DNA of 64,000 nucleotides, taken from positions 24,922 through 88,921 of the forward strand of contig JAEULH010000100.1 of assembly GCA_016793925.1 (NCBI GenBank). The letters are read 5' to 3'. The position numbers and the translations under genes are program-made. The DNA comes from Rhodospirillales bacterium. GTDB lineage: Bacteria > Pseudomonadota > Alphaproteobacteria > Rhodospirillales > Defluviicoccaceae. Of this stretch, positions 8,901-16,387 are shown in pieces. The notes below the pieces were generated by a model. It was given only the letters and a program-made list of their open reading frames with translations. It did no database searches and had not been told where the DNA came from. Every line of letters begins with the position of its first letter. Positions within the stretch are counted from its first letter, which is position 1.

Positions 8901-9392
8901 GGGCGACATCAGTCTGTCGATGCGTTCCGGGAAGCATTTCTCGGGCGCTTGCATGCACTGGCCAAGGCCCACAGTCTGCTGATCGACACCCAGTGGCAGG
9001 GCGCGGACCTCCATGCCCTGGTCGACCAGGTGCTCGATGCCTATCGGATGGACCGTCCCGAAGTCATTGCCATGGAAGGCGACCCCGTCATCCTCCAGGC
9101 CCAGCAGGGTCTGGGGCTGGGGATGGTGATCCATGAGCTGGGCACCAATGCGGCAAAGTACGGAGCGCTGGCAGACCACAACGGCCGCCTGCGCATCTCC
9201 TGGGTGGCGGAAGACGCTCAATTGCATCTGCGCTGGGAGGAGCGCCAAGGGCCGTCGGTCTCGCCACCCTCGGAGGTCGGCTTCGGATCGAAGCTGATCG
9301 AGAACATCTGCGCCCATCAGCTGCGCGGCACCGTGGAGCGGGACTACGCGGCAGACGGACTGACCTGTACGATCAGGTTTCCGCTGACATGA
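5985..9392 (+). CDS. CheB-CheR-PAS-PAS-HWE hybrid sensor histidine kinase
   Basis: A 1135-residue multidomain signalling protein preceded by a strong GAGGAG ribosome site. Order: CheB-type methylesterase domain (about 1-190; nucleophile S12 in GSSAGG, H39), CheR-type methyltransferase (about 205-470; SAM loop GCSTGEEAY near 307), a heptad-rich coiled coil with repeated SNEE/LNEE units (about 620-705), two PAS domains (about 710-945), and a C-terminal HWE-type kinase. The kinase has H955 in LSHRVKN, an N-box with HELGTNAAKYGAL, and WEE. The third CheB catalytic residue, normally Asp in G-x-G-x-D-G, is Asn131 (GAGSNG), so esterase activity is doubtful. It probably senses an intracellular signal and phosphorylates an unlinked response regulator. 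No chemotaxis genes are adjacent. Confidence 0.93.
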   Translation: MADHSIVGIGSSAGGLEAMQKLFTAMPDDSGLAFIVAAHLEPTQESHLTDLIGRCTRMAVVRIAAEIKVQPNHVYVIAPDQELAIQDGVIRPTKPTVPRGQRHPVDFFFRSLAEDQGERAIAIVLSGAGSNGSLGVRFIKAEGGVVLAQKPETAVFQGMPRSAISTGVVDLVLPPEKMPDALVRLACRTCSRQPAQAAEEAAVDKQLKTLLALVRIQTKRDFACYKTSTLLRRVYRRMGLYRTGSLESYIDLLRNDPDEIEALAADLTINVTGFFRDPEAWNTLAERVIAPLVRERPSGRAIRVWVPGCSTGEEAYSIAMLLIEQAEAAGKSFDVKLFATDVSEGVLPLARAGQYPSSIALDVGETRLKRFFALQDDTYKVRKVLRELITFAPQSVLQDPPFSHLDLISCRNFLIYIEPQAQKQVLAVFHFALTPEGHLFLGPAENVTGLEDLFQPISKEWRIFRRIGQSRHDLVSIPASRETTLERVQNRDMPVSSRELLDQALAERYALASVLIDSHHGVHYFRGPTENYLEPPRGEPTHNILAIARPGLEEPLRRAVAKALAEDREVISHARVQRNGKAQHVQVVVTPVSAGRDAARLMVSFFERANAGDGETPVLPETAHKSELQAELDTAREDLRLTVEQLEASNEEMKASNEEIRSINEELQASNEELETSKEEMQSLNEELNTVNNQLQAKVSELELHTNDLNNLLNGTDIATLFLDRQACIRWFTPTMKTLLELLPTDIGRPISHLASKFTDGDLADDARIVLAKLSPMESEATSNQGRRYLRRMVPYRTEDDRIDGVVVTFTEVTALKQAEMAARASEQRLRKVLDADAVGVLFLDKGGTVIDANEAFLSLTGYTRPDIDARALTWRALTPPEWAEASEEQMRKLAKTGRLGPYEKEYLRKDGSRRWLMFTGASLDDDTIVKYCIDISDRKRIEAERELLTRELSHRVKNVFAVIQALATQTDGRHQSVDAFREAFLGRLHALAKAHSLLIDTQWQGADLHALVDQVLDAYRMDRPEVIAMEGDPVILQAQQGLGLGMVIHELGTNAAKYGALADHNGRLRISWVAEDAQLHLRWEERQGPSVSPPSEVGFGSKLIENICAHQLRGTVERDYAADGLTCTIRFPLT

Positions 9393-9404
9393 CCTTCCGG
9401 CGCC

Positions 9405-9432
9405 GCTTTGGCCGCGAACAGCGGCCTAAAGC
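9405..9432. terminator. Hairpin between convergent genes
   Basis: GCTTT and GGCCGC pair with GCGGCC and AAAGC around a GAACA loop, with a single unpaired T on each side of the junction. It lies 13 bases after the hybrid kinase stop, in the 166-base space between the kinase and the convergent ELM1 gene. No long T-run follows, so a terminator role for either gene is likely but not certain. Confidence 0.5.
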
Positions 9433-9558
9433 GGGCAGGGGCATCGGGCAGGGCATCGGCAAGACACTAAGAAGGTTGCCCAGGAGGCATCCTTCAGGGT
9501 TGGCGCCGTGACTTCGATTCGGGATGGCGCTTGTCGGAAATGACCGACACCACCTCGC

Positions 9559-10773
9559 CTACGCCGATTGCCGCCAGAGCAACCGTCCGCCGTCGGCTTC
9601 GATGTCGTCGCCATTGTCGGCCGCAGACGGAGAAGCGGTTCGCAACTCCTCGGCGAACAGGGCGCGCACCCGCGCCGCCGCGCGCGCCACGCACTGCAGG
9701 GTCGGCAGCGGCTGACCCTGGGGGAACGCGTCGCCGAGCCAGACCGCCAGCCCCGAGTCGACCAGGTGACGGTGGACGATGCGAATGTCGCGCGACAGCC
9801 GCTGCGGGCCGAAGCGCATCATCTGGCGATACCAGAAGGCGTCCCAGCGCGCCTTCTCCCAGCCCTCCCACCAGCGGCGGTCGCGAGGCTCGCGGCGCGC
9901 CGCGGCGGCGACCGACTCGCGCATGGCGTAGCGGCCCTCGCCGAGATCGAAGATATGGACGCGCTTGTGGGTGGCGCAGGCCTCGGCAAGCATCGACATG
10001 CTGTCGCCGGTGACGATGATCTCATCGGCCAGACCGAGGAAGGCGAAGTAGGGGTTGTCCGTCGCGCCGGGCGCCCAGCGGTAGACATGGGCCGGGCACG
10101 AGACGGCGCCGAGGAAGGCCTCGATCGCCGGCTTGGACGTTCGCGCACTTGTCGAGACCAGGAGCGAGCCGCCGCAGGCGCAGGCCAAGGCGCTTGCCTG
10201 ACGCGCAAGCCGTTCGGCGGCGGCGCGGTCGAAGCTGAACGGACCGCTGTTGCCGCCGATCATCACAGCGATGAACGGCCTGGGCAGATCGGCAAGCCGC
10301 GGCTCCCAGATCTCGGCGTCCCGGCGCAACCGCTCCGCGGTGATCCGGTGCAGCGGCGTCTTGTTGTGCAGAACGTTCGGGCGGATCGGCAGCCGATACT
10401 GCGGCGTCGTAACGATGAGGTCGAAGCGCTCGATCTTCGCCCACGGCCGGCCGACATGCACGATGCGCACCCGCTGAGGCGCCGCCTGCCGCTGGATCCA
10501 CCGGCAGATCGGTTCGTTGCGACGGCCCGCGGACAGGATGAGGTCGGGCCAAGGCGGACCCAGCACGCTCGACTTTTCCTTCACGACGCCGGCGAGGGTC
10601 GGGCCGAGCAGCAGGTTGGTAATCAACTCGTACGGCTTGTAGACGAACCGCTTTTCCTCGAACGGCCAGCCCAGCGCCTCGGCCAGGGCGAGCACCTGCG
10701 AGTTGTCGCCCGCCTTGTGTCCGAGCATCGCCCATACCCGCGGCATGCGAACCGCCGTTGCCGGTAAACTCAT
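9559..10773 (-). CDS. ELM1/DUF1022-family protein (paralogue A)
   Basis: A 404-residue protein of the family named after plant mitochondrial fission factor ELM1, whose bacterial members look like GT-B-type glycosyltransferases. Family features seen: WAMLGHKAGDNSQ at the N-terminus, PWPDLILSAGRR, TTPQYRLP, LADLPRPFIAVMIGG, and GATDNPYFAFLGLAD followed by VTGDSMSML. The ATG at 10773 was preferred over one at 10854 because it leaves the same short lead before PRVW as in the paralogue at 35899. A sulfotransferase is transcribed divergently. Enzymatic activity is inferred; in bacteria the role is not settled. Confidence 0.8.
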   Translation of the reverse strand: MSLPATAVRMPRVWAMLGHKAGDNSQVLALAEALGWPFEEKRFVYKPYELITNLLLGPTLAGVVKEKSSVLGPPWPDLILSAGRRNEPICRWIQRQAAPQRVRIVHVGRPWAKIERFDLIVTTPQYRLPIRPNVLHNKTPLHRITAERLRRDAEIWEPRLADLPRPFIAVMIGGNSGPFSFDRAAAERLARQASALACACGGSLLVSTSARTSKPAIEAFLGAVSCPAHVYRWAPGATDNPYFAFLGLADEIIVTGDSMSMLAEACATHKRVHIFDLGEGRYAMRESVAAAARREPRDRRWWEGWEKARWDAFWYRQMMRFGPQRLSRDIRIVHRHLVDSGLAVWLGDAFPQGQPLPTLQCVARAAARVRALFAEELRTASPSAADNGDDIEADGGRLLWRQSA

Positions 10774-11138
10774 TCCGTGGGGCAAGGCCCAATCCTCCGG
10801 ATCCGAACGAAGCGCCTCGGCGCGCACGCGCACAAGACGCCTCGTCTGCGTCAAACTTGCACCTTATGTTTGGCAGTATCCCGGGTGGTTCTCGAATCAA
10901 TCTTTGTTACGGTTTGTTACTCGCATTCTCAAACTGAAGAGCTGCAAAGCTCGCGAATGCCTTACTGTCATAGAGCAGGCACCGAGCTTCAAGCATCAGG
11001 ACGCTGCCCGAAGGACGAGGCCAGCAATGGACGTCGGCGCCAGCGGACGCCGCGGCGGCTTGACTTCGGCAGTGTCCGGCGCGCATCTATGAACAACCGG
11101 CCGGCGTTCCAACGCCGCGTTTTTAGTGAGACCAGATC
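10774..11138. other. Intergenic region, divergent ELM1/sulfotransferase
   Basis: A 365-base gap between divergent genes. It holds the period-10 TTTGTTAC direct repeat described separately, in an AT-richer stretch at about 10880-10960. I see no tRNA, no convincing ORF and no clear sigma-70 boxes. Confidence 0.6.
10903..10920. promoter_or_regulatory. TTTGTTAC direct repeat, candidate response-regulator site
   Basis: TTTGTTAC occurs at 10903-10910 and again at 10913-10920, a period of 10 bases (one helical turn). It lies about 130 bases upstream of the ELM1 start and 219 bases upstream of the sulfotransferase start. A near-identical arrangement with the same flank recurs at 25301-25318. Tandem half-sites one turn apart are typical of OmpR-family response regulators; the regulator here is unknown. 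Confidence 0.45.
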
Positions 11139-12128
11139 ATGCCCATCGCCTACCGCAGCGCCCTGCGCCATGCGTTCATGTCGACGTTGTTCTTTCTCCC
11201 GCCCGAGCGGAAGGTGCCGCTTGAGCGGCGGCTGCGCGGGCGCGAGGAAGGCCGCAAGCTCGGCCTCGCCGACGTGGTCATCGTCTCGTTCGGCAAGAGC
11301 GGGCGCACGTGGCTCCGGGTCATGCTGTCGCGCGTCTACCAGGTCAAGCACGGTCTGGCGCAGCGCCACCTCATCGGTTTCGACAACCTGCACGCCAGGA
11401 ATCGGCAGATCCCGCGCGTCTTCTTTACCCACGACAACTATCTCAAGGATTTCACCGGTCACGCAGACACCAAGGAGGACTACTACGACAAGAAAGTTGT
11501 TCTCCTCGTCCGCAGCCCCGCCGACGTCGCCGTTTCGCAATATTTCCAGTGGAAGTACCGGATGCGGCCGACCAAGAAGGTGATCAACAACTATCCCGAC
11601 GCGGACGTTTCTTTGTACGATTTTGTCATGCGGCCCAACGCCGGCCTGCCCAAGGTCATCGAGTTCATGAACGGCTGGGCCCGCGAACTGCCGCGCCTGA
11701 AACATCTGCTTGTCGTCCGCTACGAGGACATGCGCGCGGACCCGGGCGAAGTCCTGGGCCGCATCGTTGACTTCATCGGCACCCCGGCGACGCCGGCCGA
11801 GATCGAGGAGGCGGTGCGCTTTGCGTCCGTCGAGAACATGCGCGCGCTTGAACAGAAGCGGGTGTTCTGGCTCAGCGGCGGTCGGATGGTGGCGAAGGAT
11901 CGAAAGAACCCGAACACCTTCAAGGTGCGGCGAGCCAAGGTCGGCGGCTATCGCGAGGACTTCAGCGAGGAGCAGACGCGGAGGATCGACGAGATGATCG
12001 CGACCAGCCTCGACCCGGTTTTCGGCTGCGGGCCGGCGGCAGCGTCAGCGGCGGAGCCGGCGCCGGGAGCGTCGCAGGAACCGGCGGCGCAGGCGGACGA
12101 GGAGGCGTCGACGGCAGCGTCGGCCTGA
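11139..12128 (+). CDS. PAPS-dependent sulfotransferase domain protein
   Basis: A 329-residue cytosolic sulfotransferase-fold protein. The 5'-phosphosulfate loop is SFGKSGRTWLR (residues 50-60). The 3'-phosphate-binding segment is LVRSPADVAVSQY, where the Arg and the later Ser match the family. It would move sulfate from PAPS to an alcohol or amine on a glycan or lipid. The C-terminal 40 residues are Ala/Glu/Pro-rich and probably disordered. The next gene, a GT8-like enzyme, follows after 44 bases, so the two may act on the same glycan. Confidence 0.85.
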   Translation: MPIAYRSALRHAFMSTLFFLPPERKVPLERRLRGREEGRKLGLADVVIVSFGKSGRTWLRVMLSRVYQVKHGLAQRHLIGFDNLHARNRQIPRVFFTHDNYLKDFTGHADTKEDYYDKKVVLLVRSPADVAVSQYFQWKYRMRPTKKVINNYPDADVSLYDFVMRPNAGLPKVIEFMNGWARELPRLKHLLVVRYEDMRADPGEVLGRIVDFIGTPATPAEIEEAVRFASVENMRALEQKRVFWLSGGRMVAKDRKNPNTFKVRRAKVGGYREDFSEEQTRRIDEMIATSLDPVFGCGPAAASAAEPAPGASQEPAAQADEEASTAASA

Positions 12129-12172
12129 GGCCCGCGCCGTTACGCGATCGACACGGAGGATGCAGTAGACCG

Positions 12173-13174
12173 ATGGACAGTTTCGAGCAGCGAGCAGCGG
12201 ATATTGGAGCGCACGCGACGGCGGCGGCCGAGCCGGCGGAGGCGGGCGCCGCACCGTCGGCCGTGAAGCCGTGCGTGTTCATTCATACCAACGCGCTGCA
12301 GATGCTGGGCGCGAAAGTCGCGGCGCACGCTCTGGCGCGCAATTCGGCGCACAGCGACGCCTTCGACATCCGCATCATCCACACCGACGACTATCCGTTC
12401 CTGCACGCCCGCGACGGCCAGCAGTTTCTCCGCGACGGGGTCAAGCGGCACTGGCGGATGGACGACCTGCAGTCGTTTACGCCGCTGCGTTTCCTGCCGC
12501 CGGAGTTGATGGGTTACCAGGGCCGCGCCGTGGTCATCGATCCGGACATCTTCGCCATCGCCGACATCTGGGATCTTCTCAGCCGCGACATGCAGGGCGC
12601 TTCGATCATGTGCCGGATGCGATCCGGGGTGAAGCGGCTGCGCGGCTGTTACGCCAGCAGCGTGATGTTGCTCGATTGCGCCAAGCTGAAGCACTGGCGT
12701 TGCGAGGAACAGTTCAACGAACTGTTCGCCTTCAAGCGCGACTACATGGCCTGGATTTCACTCAAGCTCGAGCCGCAGGGCAGCATCGCGTTGTTCGAAA
12801 ACGAGTGGAACGACTTCGACCGGCTGAGCCCGCAGACGAAAATGCTGCACAACACCGGGCGTCTCACCCAGCCCTGGAAGACCGGTCTGCCGATCGACTT
12901 TACGCCGGCCGACACGTTCCCGCTGTTCCCGCCGATCGGCTGGGCGATGCGGTTGCGGCGACGGGCGTTCGGCGATCACGCGCTGCTCGGTCGCTACCGC
13001 CGTCACCCCGATGGCAATCAGGAGCGGTTGTTCTTCGGCCTGCTCCGCGAGTGCGTCGAGGCGGGGTCGGTCAGCGAGGACGAAGTGCGCGAGGAGATGC
13101 GCCTCAACCACGTTCGCCGCGACGCCTTCGAGGTTCTCGAACGAAGCTCGCTTCCCCAGCGGTCGGCGGCGTGA
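12173..13174 (+). CDS. GT8-like glycosyltransferase (paralogue B)
   Basis: A 333-residue paralogue of the gene at 4801, with an extra N-terminal extension of about 30 Ala/Glu-rich residues. Shared blocks include VFIHTN, DLQSFTPLRF, PPELMGY, the metal-site-like IDPDIF, SVMLLDC, NEWNDFDRL, KMLHNT and TQPWKTGLP. A GGAGG lies 12 bases before the ATG. It sits between a sulfotransferase and the ceramide synthase gene (45-base gap). It could belong to the preceding glycan group or be read through into the sphingolipid operon. Sugar specificity is unknown. Confidence 0.7.
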   Translation: MDSFEQRAADIGAHATAAAEPAEAGAAPSAVKPCVFIHTNALQMLGAKVAAHALARNSAHSDAFDIRIIHTDDYPFLHARDGQQFLRDGVKRHWRMDDLQSFTPLRFLPPELMGYQGRAVVIDPDIFAIADIWDLLSRDMQGASIMCRMRSGVKRLRGCYASSVMLLDCAKLKHWRCEEQFNELFAFKRDYMAWISLKLEPQGSIALFENEWNDFDRLSPQTKMLHNTGRLTQPWKTGLPIDFTPADTFPLFPPIGWAMRLRRRAFGDHALLGRYRRHPDGNQERLFFGLLRECVEAGSVSEDEVREEMRLNHVRRDAFEVLERSSLPQRSAA

Positions 13175-13219
13175 TCGGCCGGCACGGCGCCGCGCGGCGG
13201 CGGGAGGCCTCGAACGGCG

Positions 13220-14458
13220 ATGGCCGGTAATGGCGCCCCGGCGAACGAGCCGGCGGCAAGCGTTGCATCCGTGCCCGCGTCCGCGGCCGGCGAACGCGGC
13301 CCGCGCGAGGAGGGGCCGGGAACGAGTGGCCTGAGCGTCGAACCCGTCGTCGGGCGGCGTCAACTGGTCGAGTTTCTCACGATGCCGCGGCGCATCTATG
13401 CCGGCGATCCGCACTGGGTCGAGCCGCTGCTGTTCGAACGGCTCCAGCACCTCGATCCGCGCAAAAACCCGTTCTTCGCGCACGCCGAAGTCGCCTACTG
13501 GATCGCCCGCCGCGACGGCCGGCCGGTGGGGCGGATCAGCGCCCAGGTCAATCGGGCGCATCTGCGCCGGCACGACGACGCGACCGGGCACTTCGGCTTC
13601 CTTGAAGCCGAGGACGGCGCCGACATCTTCGCCGCCCTGCTGCGGACGGCGGAAGACTGGCTGCGCGCACGCGGCATGCGCCGCATCCTCGGCCCCTTCA
13701 CGCTGTCGATAAACGAGGAAAGCGGACTGCTCGTCGACGGGTTCGACGGGCCTCCGTTCCTCATGATGGGGCACGCCAGGCCCTACTACGCCGGTCACCT
13801 CGAAGCCGCCGGCTATGCCAAGGCGAAGGACCTGATCGCCTACGCCTACGACACGGCGGTGGACCCGGACCCGAAGCTGACCGCGCTGGTCGAACGGACC
13901 GCGAAAAAGCACGGCATCCGCTTTCGCAATGTCGACATGAAGCGATTCGACGCCGAGGTGCGGACGATCTTCGAGATTTTCAACGACGCCTGGTCGGACA
14001 ACTGGGGCTTCGTCCCGTTTTCGGAAGCGGAACTCGAACATGTCGCCGCCTCGCTGAAACCGCTCCTGCGCGTGGACGACGTCGCCATCGCCGACATCGA
14101 CGGCGAGGCCGTTGCCATGGCGGTCAGCATGAGCAATGTCAACGAGGCCATCGCCGATTTCGGCGGCCGGCTGCTGCCGTTCAATTGGGCGAGGCTGCTC
14201 TGGCGGATCAAGGTGCAGGGGACGAAGACGGCGCGCTTGGCGCTGATGGGCGTCCGCCGCCGCTACCACGGCGGTGCGCTCAGCGCGGCGTTGGCCGCCG
14301 GCGTGATCGATCAGATCCGCCTGGCGCATCGACGACGCGGGACGCTGCAGGGCGAGTTGTCGTGGGTCCTGGAAGACAACAAACCGACGCGACGAATCAT
14401 CGAAATGTATGGTGCGAGACCCTATAAAACATACAGGCTCTATGTTAGGGACCTGTAA
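13220..14458 (+). CDS. bcerS: Bacterial ceramide synthase-like (GNAT-fold) protein
   Basis: A 412-residue protein. After about 40 disordered Pro/Ala-rich residues it shows IYAGDPHWV (59-67), FFAHAE, a GRISAQ acyl-CoA-loop-like motif (104-109), HFGFLEAED, NEESGLLVDG and AKDLIAYAYD. These are hallmarks of the GNAT-like family long misannotated as dATP pyrophosphohydrolase. In Caulobacter this family includes the ceramide synthase that N-acylates the sphingoid base. The assignment is reinforced by serine palmitoyltransferase, ACP, reductase and acyl-ACP synthetase genes 6-11 kb away. It heads a tight operon: its TAA overlaps the next ATG by one base. Confidence 0.78.
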   Translation: MAGNGAPANEPAASVASVPASAAGERGPREEGPGTSGLSVEPVVGRRQLVEFLTMPRRIYAGDPHWVEPLLFERLQHLDPRKNPFFAHAEVAYWIARRDGRPVGRISAQVNRAHLRRHDDATGHFGFLEAEDGADIFAALLRTAEDWLRARGMRRILGPFTLSINEESGLLVDGFDGPPFLMMGHARPYYAGHLEAAGYAKAKDLIAYAYDTAVDPDPKLTALVERTAKKHGIRFRNVDMKRFDAEVRTIFEIFNDAWSDNWGFVPFSEAELEHVAASLKPLLRVDDVAIADIDGEAVAMAVSMSNVNEAIADFGGRLLPFNWARLLWRIKVQGTKTARLALMGVRRRYHGGALSAALAAGVIDQIRLAHRRRGTLQGELSWVLEDNKPTRRIIEMYGARPYKTYRLYVRDL

Positions 14459-15291
14459 TGAACGCGCCATTGTCGCTCGATACGCCGGGGAAGTTCACCG
14501 CCCTCGTCCTCGCGGGTCGACGCGGCGGGGAAGACCCGTTGGCCAGCGCCGCCGGCGTCAGTCACAAGTGCCTGATCCCGATCATGGGCGTGCCGATGCT
14601 GACGCGCGTGCTCCGCGCCCTGGCCAACACCAGACAGATCGGTCTTATCGGCGTTTCCATCGACGATCCCGCCGCCGCCGCCCCGGCGCTTGCGCAACTG
14701 AGCGAGGAAGAGGCGGCGCGGATCCGGGTCATCGCCAGCGCGGAGACGCCCAGCCTCAGCGTTGCCGCGGCGATCGACGATCTGGATCAGCCGCCGCCGC
14801 TGCTGGTAACGACGGCCGATCATCCCCTGCTGACGCCGGACCTCATCGACCTCTTCACCGCCGAGGCGGCGCTGTCCGGCGCCGATCTGGGCGTTGGGAT
14901 GGCGCCTGCGGCCGACATGCTTGCGGCCTACCCGGACGCGAGGCGAACCTGGCTGCGGTTTCGCGATGATCGCTACACCGGCTGCAACCTCTTTGCCTTG
15001 CTCACGTTCGAGAGCCGGCGGGTCCTCGAATTCTGGCGGCGGGTGGAGAACGACCGCAAGCGGCCGCTGCGGGTCATCCGCGCCTTCGGCCTGTTTTCCC
15101 TGCTCGCCTACGTGAGCGGCCGCCTCACGCTGGCCCAAGCCATGGAGCGGGCCTCAATCCGGCTCGGAGCCGAGGTTCGCGCGATCGTGTTGCGCTGGCC
15201 GGATGCTGCGGTGGACGTGGATAAGCCGGAAGATCTGGCCCTCGTCGAGCAGATCCTGACGGACAGGCGGATGAAGTCCGAGCGCACCTGA
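14458..15291 (+). CDS. MobA-like NTP transferase domain protein
   Basis: A 277-residue GT-A/nucleotidyltransferase-fold protein with LAGRRGG (18-24) for the nucleotide phosphates, HKCLIPI (36-42, with the usual Lys) and TTADHP (about 118-123) with a metal-binding Asp. Such proteins transfer a nucleotide to a sugar phosphate or other phosphorylated compound. Start and stop overlap both neighbours by one base, so it is translated with the ceramide synthase and the phosphoesterase. By context it may activate a polar head group for sphingolipids; the substrate is not visible. Confidence 0.7.
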   Translation: MNAPLSLDTPGKFTALVLAGRRGGEDPLASAAGVSHKCLIPIMGVPMLTRVLRALANTRQIGLIGVSIDDPAAAAPALAQLSEEEAARIRVIASAETPSLSVAAAIDDLDQPPPLLVTTADHPLLTPDLIDLFTAEAALSGADLGVGMAPAADMLAAYPDARRTWLRFRDDRYTGCNLFALLTFESRRVLEFWRRVENDRKRPLRVIRAFGLFSLLAYVSGRLTLAQAMERASIRLGAEVRAIVLRWPDAAVDVDKPEDLALVEQILTDRRMKSERT

Positions 15292-16259
15292 TGTTCACGC
15301 TGGCGCATCTGTCCGATCCGCACGTCCCCTCGCCGCTGCGTGTCGGCGTCTCCGCGCTCGCGACCAAACGGGCCCTCGGCTACTGGTCGTGGCGCCGCCG
15401 CCGCGTCTACATTCACAGCATCGACGTGCTCGAGGCGCTGACGCGGGATCTTGCCGAGACCGTACCGGACCACGTCGCGGTGACCGGCGACCTCGTCAAC
15501 ATATCGTTGCCGAGCGAATTTGCCGCCGCTGCGCGCTGGCTGGAAACGCTCGGCGGCGGCGAACGGGTTAGCATCGTGCCCGGCAACCACGACGCCTATG
15601 TCGCCGTGCCGCTGGAACAGTCATGGGATTTGTGGCGCGCCTACATGGCGAGCGATGGTCCGGGCGACCCGGCGACGGCGCCGGCAGCTTCGGGTCCGAT
15701 CCCGTTCCCCTACGTGCGCCGCCGCGGGCGCATCGCCATCGTCGGCCTGTGCACAGCCGTGCCGACGCCGCCGGGATGGGCATCAGGTCGGCTCGGACGC
15801 GACCAGCTCGAGCGTCTCGGCGGGGTGCTCGCCGCGTTCGGCGACGCCGGGATGTTTCGCGTGGTCCTGCTTCACCATCCGCCGATCGAGGGCGACAACC
15901 CGCTCCGCAAGCGGCTGACGGACGCGGCGGATTTGCAGCGGGTGATCGCCAGGCATGGCGCCGAACTCCTCCTCCATGGTCACGACCACCGCTGCAGCAT
16001 TCGCGCCATGGCGGGGCCGGCGGGCGGGGTGCCGGCCGTCGGCGTGCCGTCGGCTTCGGCGTCGGTCGCGAAAACAAAGCCGATCGGCCAGTACAATCTA
16101 TACGACATTTCGCCTTCGCCGCGTGGCTGGAGCATCGACCTCAGGGTGCGCCGGTACGATGCGACGCTGGGGCGTTTCCAGGAGGCCGGCGGCCAGCGGG
16201 TGGCGCCGCAACCGGCGGACGGGGCGACGATGGACGCGCGCGTCACGGCGGACGCCTAG
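15291..16259 (+). CDS. Calcineurin-like metallophosphoesterase
   Basis: A 322-residue protein with the complete two-metal phosphoesterase signature: D9-x-H11 (SDPH), GDLVN, GNHD, HHPP and a HGHDH motif near 229-233. There is no signal peptide, so it is probably cytoplasmic. ATG overlaps the preceding TGA by one base. Enzymes of this class cleave phosphomonoesters or diesters. Within this operon a role in removing phosphate from a lipid intermediate, or hydrolysing a nucleotide-activated one, is plausible but unproven. Confidence 0.85.
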   Translation: MFTLAHLSDPHVPSPLRVGVSALATKRALGYWSWRRRRVYIHSIDVLEALTRDLAETVPDHVAVTGDLVNISLPSEFAAAARWLETLGGGERVSIVPGNHDAYVAVPLEQSWDLWRAYMASDGPGDPATAPAASGPIPFPYVRRRGRIAIVGLCTAVPTPPGWASGRLGRDQLERLGGVLAAFGDAGMFRVVLLHHPPIEGDNPLRKRLTDAADLQRVIARHGAELLLHGHDHRCSIRAMAGPAGGVPAVGVPSASASVAKTKPIGQYNLYDISPSPRGWSIDLRVRRYDATLGRFQEAGGQRVAPQPADGATMDARVTADA

Positions 16260-16387
16260 AACCACCTGCGTTCGGACAGTCATCCGAATGCGAGAAGTCG
16301 GTCGGTTACAGGACCGTCGGCCATCGTGACGGTTGCCCCTGCGGGCTGACGCGGGGATGATGGCGGCCAGCAGGTCGAACCGGATTC

